Position numbers and translations under genes: made by a program. This document shows, piece after piece, positions 1 to 5,068 of a DNA stretch of 6,610 bases. The notes beneath the pieces are model-generated. The model did not search any database, was not told the origin of the DNA, and worked only from the letters and a program-made list of their open reading frames with translations. The DNA comes from an uncultured Bacillota bacterium (GTDB taxonomy: Bacteria > Bacillota_A > Clostridia > Peptostreptococcales > Anaerovoracaceae), in NCBI GenBank assembly GCA_946628525.1, contig CAMOWO010000043.1:1-6610 (forward strand), in the 5' to 3' direction. Positions within the stretch are counted from its first letter, which is position 1. Every line of letters begins with the position of its first letter.

Positions 1-23
1 TGTACAAGGGGGATAAAGGCTTA

Positions 24-317
24 ATGGGTGTTCGCCCGTTGCCGTGTGTGCGGGATGAACACGGGGAGATTCGGGAGCAGACGGTCAAGGCGTTATTTGC
101 GAAAATCAATGAGGAACTGGACGAGCTGAAAACTGAGATTACATATCATGGAGTTGCCGTTATTGCTGATTCTGCGGCTGACGCAAAAGAGAAATTGATG
201 GCGATGACCATGAACGGCATAAGCCCCGACAGGATGATCCTGACGTACGAGAAGGATCTGAGGGACATGAGTAAGCTGCGTCGGATGCTGCTGGAGCGGG
301 TCGTTCCGTTTATATAG
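24..317 (+). CDS. Hypothetical small protein, possibly the 3' part of a longer gene
   Basis: I do not recognise this 97-residue protein. It is charged and probably mostly helical; residues 20-39 carry an acidic/hydrophobic segment (KINEELDELK) that loosely recalls the first helix of MazG-like nucleotide pyrophosphohydrolases, but the metal-binding motifs needed for that call are not visible. No signal peptide or membrane segment is seen. The ATG at 24 has a purine-rich AAGGGGG at 6-12 (11-nt spacing, rather long) and AAAGG at 15-19 (too close). The reading frame is open upstream to position 3 without a stop, so the true start may lie outside the window. Arginine codons are mainly CGN, whereas the ligase and ribosomal genes downstream favour AGA/AGG, a weak hint of different origin. 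It ends 230 nt before the XRE-ligase gene and seems to belong to a separate, upstream unit. Confidence 0.55.
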   Translation: MGVRPLPCVRDEHGEIREQTVKALFAKINEELDELKTEITYHGVAVIADSAADAKEKLMAMTMNGISPDRMILTYEKDLRDMSKLRRMLLERVVPFI

Positions 318-327
318 TGCAAAAGGT

Positions 328-380
328 GCGCGCTGCCACGCAAAATGTGCGAGTTTTTTTCATGCAAAGCGCGCCGCCAC
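328..380. repeat. GC-rich imperfect direct repeat, two copies
   Basis: GCGCGCTGCCAC at 328-339 recurs as GCGCGCCGCCAC at 369-380 (11 of 12 identical), and each copy is preceded within about 10 nt by TGCAAA. The copies are 41 bp apart, just after the stop codon of the upstream small ORF. The surrounding 320-445 stretch is much more GC-rich and pyrimidine-skewed than the genes around it. No function is evident; it might be a degraded gene end, a recombination scar or a protein-binding site. Confidence 0.4.
329..360 (+). terminator. Weak candidate intrinsic terminator after the small ORF
   Basis: A T7 run at 354-360 follows two alternative short stems: CGCGC 329-333 with GTGCG 347-351 (one G-T pair, 13-nt loop), or CGCA 339-342 with TGCG 348-351. 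The stems are short and mutually exclusive, so termination would be inefficient if it occurs. The placement, 12 nt after the upstream stop codon and before a new promoter, is what supports the call. Confidence 0.3.
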
Positions 381-459
381 ACCCAGAGCAAACCGGTCGC
401 CCCATACCCACAGCGCGTGGCCCTGTCGCCGCCGCGCCACTCACGTGTTGATAAATGCG

Positions 460-488
460 TTGACATTGTTGATTCAAAATGGTAAACT
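460..488 (+). promoter_or_regulatory. Sigma-A extended -10 promoter of the XRE-ligase gene
   Basis: The -35 box TTGACA (460-465) is a perfect consensus. A 17-bp spacer separates it from the -10 box TAAACT (483-488), which is preceded by TGG (480-482), an extended -10. Transcription should start near 495, giving a 5' UTR of about 53 nt. The spacer and -10 box are covered by the inverted repeat at 466-499, so a protein bound there would occlude RNA polymerase. Confidence 0.75.
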
Positions 489-499
489 TGAATCAACAA
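466..499. promoter_or_regulatory. Palindromic operator overlapping the promoter
   Basis: TTGTTGATTCAA (466-477) and TTGAATCAACAA (488-499) are perfect 12-bp inverted copies separated by 10 bp, so equivalent points on the arms lie on a dyad spanning about two to three helical turns. The left arm fills the promoter spacer; the right arm begins at the last base of the -10 box and covers the predicted start site. This is the arrangement expected of a repressor site. The obvious candidate ligand is the XRE-type HTH encoded directly downstream, since Cro/CI-type proteins bind dyad sites as dimers and commonly autoregulate; that assignment is inference. Confidence 0.7.
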
Positions 500-547
500 T
501 CGAATCAACAACAATCAACACCTCGAACAACATGAAAGGAGAGGCGA

Positions 548-2419
548 ATGGCTAAGATAGGAGATAACATCGCAGCAAGACGCAAGGAACTGGGGTTGAC
601 TCAGGACCAGCTTGCAGAGAAGATGGGATATAAGACCAGATCCACGATCAGCCGCATCGAGAGCGGCGCCAACGAAGTGCCTGCCGGCAATATCGCGAAG
701 TTTGCGCAGGTGCTTGAAACAACGAAAGATTTGCTCATAGGGAAGAAGGAGGAAGAGAAGATGGAGAGAACATACAATGATGCGATGTTCCGTGAAACTT
801 TTGAGAGGGATTACACATGGCTCAATGGGTTCATGAGAAACGTGAGGAGATTCGGCAGCCGCACGGCCATCATCGATCCGCAGACTGACAGAGAGTGGAA
901 CTACAGACAGTTCAACGCAGAGGCCAACAGACTGGCACATGCCCTCAGGCAGGATGGCGTCGGCAAGAACGACGTAGTTATGTCCGTTCTGAGAAACTGC
1001 CCTGAATTCTGTTTCGCATACGTAGGCCCGAGAAAGATCGGTGCCATCGACCTTCTGGCGAATTACAAACTTTCATACGGCGAGTTGGCACTGCTCATCG
1101 ACCACAACGAGCCGAAGGTCATCATCTACTCAGCTGACGTTGCCGACATGGTGGCTGACGCAGTCGAAAAATGCGAGAAGAAGCCGGGCAGATGTGTCAT
1201 GGCTGACAATATCGAAGGCGTGGAGCTTCCGGAAGGCCACATCACTTATGAAGAATACGTGGCTTCCCAGCCGATCCTTGATCCGAAGAAGGACTTCGTG
1301 CCGCACATCTACGACGAGGTAGTGAGAATGTGCACAAGCGGAACTTCTGCTCTCCCAAAGAGTGTGCCGATGAACGACATCAACGAGGTTCTCAGCGCAC
1401 ACGACGCTATCATGCACTATCCTCTGAGCTGCAAAGACATCTGCATGAACATGACACCGCTCTTCCACAGAGGCGGCTCCCATTCCGGCGGCACGTGCCC
1501 GAACTTCTACGCAGGCTCTGCGCTGGTACTCATGAGATCCTTCCAGGCGAAGACGACCCTGAGCTACGTGGAGAAATACGGCATCACTTTCCTTACAGGA
1601 TCCCCAGCGACCCTCGAGATGCTTTCCCGTATCCAGGAGAAATCACACTTTGATACCAGCTCACTCAAAGGTATCGTGACGATGGGTGCTCCGCTGGAGA
1701 AGGCAGCGTGCGAGCGTTTCATGGAAGTCCTGACGCCGAACATCTTTAACGGATACGGTACGACGGAGACATTCTGGAACTCCTTCCTCAGACCATACGA
1801 TCTTCCGGAAGGTGCAGGCGGCGTAGGCGGAAGCTGCACGGACGACGAAGTGAGAGTCGTTCAGGTTTACGAGGACCGCAAAGCAGAGCCGGATGAGGTC
1901 ATCCCGCAGGACGGTGAGTCAGTGGGCGAAGTCATCATCCACAGCCCTGGCAAGACGACGTATTCATACTATAATAACCAGGAAGAAACAGACAAGAAGT
2001 TCTACAAAGGCTGGATGTACACTTCCGACCTGGGCACATGGGACGAGAAAATGTACGTCACCATCACAGGCCGTAAGGACGACATGATCGTATGCTCCGG
2101 CGAGAACATCTATCCTGTACAGATCGAAGAAGAACTCAACACCTTCGAGAAGGTGGCAGACTCCATGGTAACGGCCGTACCGGACAAGGTGAGAGGACAG
2201 GCGGTAGCCGCTTACGTCATCCCGGCAGACGACAGCCTGACGATCCAGGAACTCGTAGAATTCTGCAAAGAGAGCCCGGTGCTCAGCACATACAAGAGAC
2301 CGAGATGGTACAAGCTCGTAGACTCCCTGCCTCACACTGCAACAGGTAAGAAGATGCATTACGTGCTGAAACAGCAGGCCGCAGAAGACATGGAAGCAGG
2401 ACTGCTGAAGAGAAAATAA
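548..2419 (+). CDS. XRE-family HTH fused to AMP-forming acyl-CoA synthetase-like ligase
   Basis: The 623-aa product has two parts. Residues 5-64 form an XRE/Cro helix-turn-helix (LGLTQDQLAEKMG at 15-27, recognition helix about 31-40). Residues 72-623 are a full-length class I adenylate-forming enzyme of the acyl-CoA synthetase type. Visible core motifs are A3 CTSGTSALPKSV (262-273), A5 NGYGTTET (401-408), A7 YTSDLG (491-496), A8 TGRKDDMIVCSGENIYP (507-523) and A10 TATGKK (597-602), with K601 as the expected catalytic lysine. Such enzymes activate a carboxylate as acyl-AMP and usually pass it to CoA; the substrate cannot be told, though the general look is CaiC-like. The A3 loop departs from TSGTTGxPKGV (Ala268, Ser272 for Gly). 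The start at 548 has AAGGAG at 536-541, 6-nt spacing. Residues 64-71 (IGKKEEEK) are encoded by a strong internal ribosome binding site. No membrane segment is seen. The promoter carries a palindromic operator, suggesting autoregulation. The ligase call is very secure; the fusion reading is secure at sequence level, its biological use is not known. Confidence 0.93.
   Translation: MAKIGDNIAARRKELGLTQDQLAEKMGYKTRSTISRIESGANEVPAGNIAKFAQVLETTKDLLIGKKEEEKMERTYNDAMFRETFERDYTWLNGFMRNVRRFGSRTAIIDPQTDREWNYRQFNAEANRLAHALRQDGVGKNDVVMSVLRNCPEFCFAYVGPRKIGAIDLLANYKLSYGELALLIDHNEPKVIIYSADVADMVADAVEKCEKKPGRCVMADNIEGVELPEGHITYEEYVASQPILDPKKDFVPHIYDEVVRMCTSGTSALPKSVPMNDINEVLSAHDAIMHYPLSCKDICMNMTPLFHRGGSHSGGTCPNFYAGSALVLMRSFQAKTTLSYVEKYGITFLTGSPATLEMLSRIQEKSHFDTSSLKGIVTMGAPLEKAACERFMEVLTPNIFNGYGTTETFWNSFLRPYDLPEGAGGVGGSCTDDEVRVVQVYEDRKAEPDEVIPQDGESVGEVIIHSPGKTTYSYYNNQEETDKKFYKGWMYTSDLGTWDEKMYVTITGRKDDMIVCSGENIYPVQIEEELNTFEKVADSMVTAVPDKVRGQAVAAYVIPADDSLTIQELVEFCKESPVLSTYKRPRWYKLVDSLPHTATGKKMHYVLKQQAAEDMEAGLLKRK
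746..763 (+). promoter_or_regulatory. Internal Shine-Dalgarno and start codon at the HTH/ligase junction
   Basis: AAGGAGGA (746-753) lies 7 nt before an in-frame ATG at 761-763 (Met72). This is a better match to the anti-Shine-Dalgarno than the one at the upstream start, and it sits exactly where the HTH domain ends and the ligase begins. Initiation here would give a stand-alone ligase of 552 residues, the usual length for the family. It can be read as the relic of a former two-gene operon (regulator then enzyme) fused by loss of the regulator's stop codon, or as a device that makes both forms. Confidence 0.65.
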
Positions 2420-2435
2420 AAACTGAATAAAACCT

Positions 2436-2464
2436 TTGACAAAGCAGGCGCGAACGTGTAGAAT
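2436..2464 (+). promoter_or_regulatory. Sigma-A promoter of rplM-rpsI
   Basis: The -35 box TTGACA (2436-2441) is perfect, the spacer is 17 bp, and the -10 box TAGAAT (2459-2464) matches five of six consensus bases. Transcription should start near 2471, leaving a leader of about 157 nt before rplM. The -35 box begins only 16 nt after the ligase stop codon, and no terminator is visible between them, so transcripts from the ligase promoter could also run into the ribosomal genes. Confidence 0.85.
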
Positions 2465-2470
2465 TTATTC

Positions 2471-2627
2471 GTATCGCGTCTGCGATGCGTTTTCGTGTGC
2501 GCAGAGGGTTTTCCTCGGAGCAAGCACGGCTGAAGTAATTTTAGTTCGCCGAACAGATTCCCCGCGAATCCAGTAGGCAGGGCCGAAAACGATCGAAAGA
2601 TCTGAGTAGGTAGAAAGGAAGAATGAG
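2471..2627 (+). promoter_or_regulatory. Structured rplM leader, candidate L13 autoregulatory element
   Basis: This untranslated leader contains a chain of small hairpins: CTGCG/CGCAG (2480-2484 with 2500-2504) extended by ATGCG with CGTGT around a TTTT loop and one bulged G; GAGG/CCTC (2504-2507 with 2513-2516); GTTC/GAAC (2544-2547 with 2551-2554); GATTC/GAATC (2556-2560 with 2566-2570); and GATC-GAAA-GATC (2591-2602). Leaders upstream of rplM that mediate feedback by the ribosomal protein are known in Firmicutes (the L13 leader family). I infer the same here from position and structure and cannot confirm a match to the published consensus. The rplM ribosome binding site AAAGGA (2614-2619) follows the last hairpin. 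Confidence 0.55.
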
Positions 2628-3056
2628 ATGAGTTCATTTATCGCTAAGCCTGCAGAGGTTGAACGTAAGTGGTATGTGATCGACGCTGAAGGTAAGAACC
2701 TGGGCAGACTGTCAACACAGATCGCTATGATCCTCAGAGGCAAGAACAAGCCAATCTACACTCCACACGTAGACACAGGCGACTATGTTATCGTTATCAA
2801 CGCAGAGAAGGTTGCGGTAACTGGTAAGAAGAGAAAAGAGAAGATCTACAAGAGACACACTGGTTATCCAGGTGGTCTGAGAGAAATGACTATGGAGCAG
2901 ATGCTTGAGAAGCACCCTACAGAAGTAGTCAGACACGCTGTCAAAGGCATGATGCCGAACGGCAAGCTGGGCAGACAGATGTTCAAGAAGTTAAAGGTTT
3001 ACGCAGGTCCTGAGCACAACCACGCAGCTCAGAAACCGGAAGTTTTGGATATTTAG
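2628..3056 (+). CDS. rplM: 50S ribosomal protein L13
   Basis: This 142-aa protein is a complete L13 of normal length. L13 is an early-assembly protein of the large subunit that binds 23S rRNA. The family core is intact: [17 protein letters not shown] at 14-30, the [18 protein letters not shown] region at 37-54, the HTGYPGG segment at 77-83, and the conserved signature around residues 105-127 ([13 protein letters not shown]). AAAGGA at 2614-2619 supports the ATG at 2628; a nearby ATG at 2623 is out of frame. It is first in a two-gene unit with rpsI, the pairing found throughout bacteria, with a 16-nt gap between the genes. Expression is probably growth-coupled through the strong promoter and the structured leader. 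Confidence 0.98.
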   Translation: MSSFIAKPAEVERKWYVIDAEGKNLGRLSTQIAMILRGKNKPIYTPHVDTGDYVIVINAEKVAVTGKKRKEKIYKRHTGYPGGLREMTMEQMLEKHPTEVVRHAVKGMMPNGKLGRQMFKKLKVYAGPEHNHAAQKPEVLDI

Positions 3057-3072
3057 GAAGGAGGACTGACAA

Positions 3073-3468
3073 ATGGCTAATACACAGTATTATGGAACAG
3101 GTAGACGTAAGTCATCAGTTGCCAGAGTTAGACTCGTTCCTGGTAACGGCAACATCACAGTAAACAAGAAGCCTCTTGATGAGTACCTCTCACAGGAGAT
3201 CCTCAAGAGAGAAGTTAAGAGACCTTTTGATATCGCAGGTTGCGAAGGCAAGTTCGACGTTATCGCTACAGTTGTTGGCGGTGGCTTCACAGGACAGGCC
3301 GGAGCACTCAGACACGGTATCTCAAGAGCTCTGTGCGAAGCTGACAGAGAAGCGTACAGACCTGCACTGAAGGCTGCTGGATTCCTCACTAGAGACAGCA
3401 GAATGAAGGAAAGAAAGAAGTACGGACTCAAGAAAGCAAGAAGAGCAAGCCAGTTCTCAAAGAGATAA
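3073..3468 (+). CDS. rpsI: 30S ribosomal protein S9
   Basis: The 131-aa product is a full-length S9, a small-subunit head protein. Its basic C-terminal tail reaches the ribosomal P site, where the last arginine contacts the tRNA anticodon stem-loop. The N-terminal [16 protein letters not shown] (6-21), the central [20 protein letters not shown] (the family signature, about 67-86) and the invariant terminal SKR are all present. AAGGAGGA at 3058-3065, 7 nt before the ATG, is a near-perfect ribosome binding site that overlaps the end of rplM by nothing but follows it at once, so the two are co-transcribed. An intrinsic terminator lies 30 nt downstream. Confidence 0.98.
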   Translation: MANTQYYGTGRRKSSVARVRLVPGNGNITVNKKPLDEYLSQEILKREVKRPFDIAGCEGKFDVIATVVGGGFTGQAGALRHGISRALCEADREAYRPALKAAGFLTRDSRMKERKKYGLKKARRASQFSKR

Positions 3469-3498
3469 TTTGGCAGGCGAAAACAATTTTCTGCAAAC

Positions 3499-3527
3499 AA
3501 AAGAGCGATCATCACGGTCGCTCTTTT
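3499..3527 (+). terminator. Intrinsic terminator of rplM-rpsI
   Basis: AAAAGAGCGATC (3499-3510) pairs with GGTCGCTCTTTT (3516-3527) through 12 bp including one T-G pair, closing a 5-nt loop (ATCAC) and ending in a T run. A weaker hairpin precedes it (GCAG 3473-3476 with CTGC 3491-3494, and AAAA with TTTT inside). The A run on the left arm would let it act in both directions, but there is no gene on the opposite strand. Confidence 0.88.
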
Positions 3528-3530
3528 ATA

Positions 3531-3558
3531 TTGTTCTCTCATTCGATTCTGTTATAAT
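3531..3558 (+). promoter_or_regulatory. Extended -10 promoter of the acyltransferase-CHR-tilS unit
   Basis: The -10 box TATAAT (3553-3558) is perfect and is preceded by TGT (3550-3552), an extended -10. The -35 box TTGTTC (3531-3536) is weak, with a 16-bp spacer, and begins four bases after the preceding terminator stem. Transcription should start near 3565, about 74 nt before the first gene. Confidence 0.75.
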
Positions 3559-3574
3559 GTATACAATGGGTCAG

Positions 3575-3606
3575 TCTCGGGCCACGTGAAAGGGGGAGGC
3601 CCGAGA
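3575..3606 (+). promoter_or_regulatory. 5'-UTR hairpin upstream of the acyltransferase-like gene
   Basis: TCTCGGGCC (3575-3583) and GGCCCGAGA (3598-3606) form a perfect 9-bp GC-rich stem with a 14-nt loop that is purine-rich (AAAGGGGGA at 3589-3597). It starts about 10 nt into the predicted transcript and ends 32 nt before the ATG. No T run follows, so it is not a terminator. It could stabilise the mRNA 5' end, bind a protein, or be part of a small regulatory RNA structure; I do not recognise a known riboswitch. Confidence 0.6.
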
Positions 3607-3638
3607 AGACACACTTGAAACGGGAAAGGTAAACAGAA

Positions 3639-4517
3639 ATGGCAAGAAGAGACGGCAAACTCGTAGGGAAACTGGATTCTTTGCATATCATCACGCCGCT
3701 GCTGTATCCGGCACGGTGCGACAACGAAGCCTACGTTTCCGAGAGGATCGATCTGACGAATATCAATAAGTGGCTGGAGAAGAGGAACGCGAAACTGAGA
3801 GAAGAGACGCCGGAAGGAGAGCCTTTCTTCAAGTACACCATATTCCATCTGGTGGTAACGGCCATGATGAAGACCATCAGGCTCAGGCCGAAGATGAACT
3901 GGTTCATTGCCAACAAGAGGATCTACGAGAGGAACGAGATCAGTTCTTCCTTCGTGATCAAGAAGCAGTTCTCGGACCATGGCGCTGAGGCGCTGGCGGT
4001 GGTAAAGGGCAAAGACGACGACACTGTCGAGACGATCTACGAGAAAATCAAGGCCCAGGTCATGAGCGGAAGAAGCGAGAAGAAGGACAGCTCCACAGAA
4101 TCCATGGACATCATCTCGAAACTGCCGTTTTTCCTGGTGCGGTTCGTGGTATGGATCTGCAGGATCCTGGACGTCCACGGCAAAGTGCCGCACAGCTTCA
4201 TCGCAAGCGACCCGTATTACACCTCGGTGGTCCTTTCGAATCTGGGATCCATCAAGCTCAAGAGTGGCTATCACCATCTGACGAACTGGGGCACCAACTC
4301 CATCATCGCCATTGTGGGCGAGAAAAAGATGCGCCCGTTTTTCAATGACGACGGGACCTTCGAGATGAAGGACAGCCTGGACCTGGGCATAACGATCGAC
4401 GAGAGGCTGGCGGACGGATACTACTACTCCAAGACCATAAAGCTTCTCAAATACATGCTGGAGAATCCGGAGTACCTCGAGAAACCTCTGTCAGAAGAAG
4501 TGGATATAGATCAATGA
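3639..4517 (+). CDS. Stand-alone E2-like (CAT-fold) acyltransferase homologue lacking the catalytic His
   Basis: The 292-aa protein resembles the catalytic domain of 2-oxoacid dehydrogenase E2 acyltransferases. It has no lipoyl domain, no peripheral-subunit-binding domain and no linker. Residues 65-90 match the family's helix and RPKMN segment, 195-205 (TSVVLSNLGSI) correspond to the E2 'ISNxG' strand, and 254-260 (DERLADG) occupy the place of the active-site DHRxxDG. Glu255 stands where E2 and chloramphenicol acetyltransferase have the catalytic His, while the Asp and Gly remain. Residues 157-178 are strikingly hydrophobic (FFLVRFVVWICRIL), suggesting a membrane- or partner-facing patch. The start has AAAGG at 3625-3629. 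The stop codon overlaps the next start (ATGA), so translation is coupled to the CHR pair. No E1 or E3 genes are present nearby. Family membership is fairly secure; enzymatic activity and role are unknown. Confidence 0.8.
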   Translation: MARRDGKLVGKLDSLHIITPLLYPARCDNEAYVSERIDLTNINKWLEKRNAKLREETPEGEPFFKYTIFHLVVTAMMKTIRLRPKMNWFIANKRIYERNEISSSFVIKKQFSDHGAEALAVVKGKDDDTVETIYEKIKAQVMSGRSEKKDSSTESMDIISKLPFFLVRFVVWICRILDVHGKVPHSFIASDPYYTSVVLSNLGSIKLKSGYHHLTNWGTNSIIAIVGEKKMRPFFNDDGTFEMKDSLDLGITIDERLADGYYYSKTIKLLKYMLENPEYLEKPLSEEVDIDQ

Positions 4518-5068
4518 AAGAAATCAAAGAACTGATGCAGCTCTACTGGGCTTTTTTTCGCATCGGCGGCCTCACCTTCGGGGGCGGCCTCACCATGCTG
4601 CCCATGCTCAAGTACGAGTTGGTGGAACAGAAAAAATGGATAGATGAGGAGACCCTCCTGGAGTGCTACGCCATCGGCCAGTGCACCCCGGGGATCATCG
4701 CCGTGAACACCGCCACCTTCGTGGGATACCGAAGGAAAGGCGTGGCCGGCGGCATCTTCTCGACCCTCGGAATGATCACCCCGTCCCTCGTGATCATCAC
4801 CGTGATCGCTTTGGTCCTGCAGAATTTCATGGACTACAGCGTGGTGCAGCACGGACTCGTGGGCATCCGCGGAGCGGTCTGCGCTCTCATGGTGAACACC
4901 GTGATCAATCTGGGCAAGCGAAGCCTGAACAAAGTCGTCACGTGGATCCTTTGCATCGGCATGTTCCTGCTGGCGGTGCTGACGGAAGTGCCGACCATCG
5001 TCATGGTGGTCGCGGCTGCGGCAGCGGGCATCATATACAACAAATTCCCGGGAGGTATGCTGCGATGA
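4514..5068 (+). CDS. CHR-family (chromate transporter) short-chain protein, first of a pair
   Basis: This 184-aa membrane protein is one half of a two-gene, short-chain CHR transporter; the family's long forms fuse two such domains. FGGG at 22-25, CTPGIIAVNTATFVGYRRKG at 57-76 and the GMITPS motif at 86-91 are the typical CHR signatures, with hydrophobic segments at about 10-30, 78-103, 113-134 and 142-173. Family members export chromate in some bacteria, but most anaerobe homologues have no tested substrate, so the name should not be taken as function. The ATG overlaps the previous stop by 4 nt (ATGA) and there is no good ribosome binding site, so translation relies on coupling to the acyltransferase-like gene. 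The next gene begins with the same overlap. Confidence 0.9.
   Translation: MKEIKELMQLYWAFFRIGGLTFGGGLTMLPMLKYELVEQKKWIDEETLLECYAIGQCTPGIIAVNTATFVGYRRKGVAGGIFSTLGMITPSLVIITVIALVLQNFMDYSVVQHGLVGIRGAVCALMVNTVINLGKRSLNKVVTWILCIGMFLLAVLTEVPTIVMVVAAAAAGIIYNKFPGGMLR

Larger units (their letters stand above)
446..520. repeat. Array of AATCAACA half-sites around the promoter
   Basis: The octamer AATCAACA occurs on the + strand at 491-498, 503-510 and 513-520, and inverted (TGTTGATT) at 467-474, with a 7-of-8 match TGTTGATA at 446-453. A further degenerate CGAACAACA lies at 524-532. Upstream copies point one way and downstream copies the other, with the promoter between them. The two left copies are 21 bp apart (about two helical turns); the right copies are 12 and 10 bp apart (about one turn). 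This phasing suggests cooperative binding on one DNA face. The copies at 503-520 lie in the transcribed leader, so a binding role there at the RNA level is also possible. Confidence 0.6.

Noticed and set aside
24..317. MazG-type pyrophosphohydrolase
   Set aside because: Only a short EELDELK-like helix resembles the family; the further acidic metal-binding motif is not visible, so no function is assigned.
491..520. Short CRISPR-like array from the repeated AATCAACA
   Set aside because: The repeats are 8 bp with 2-4 bp between them and occur in both orientations around a promoter, which fits operator half-sites and not CRISPR repeats.
532..555. Seven-codon upstream ORF overlapping the XRE-ligase start
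   Set aside because: Its ATG lacks its own ribosome binding site (the purine tract lies inside it), so it is most likely chance.
3552..4277. 241-codon - strand ORF opposite the acyltransferase-like gene
   Set aside because: It is an antisense shadow across a promoter, UTR and coding region, with no domain and no ribosome binding site.
4663..5064. N-terminal extension of the second CHR gene, giving a 315-aa protein
   Set aside because: This part overlaps the whole first CHR gene in another frame and is His/Arg-rich low-complexity; the start at 5065 has a ribosome binding site and the family's normal N-terminus.
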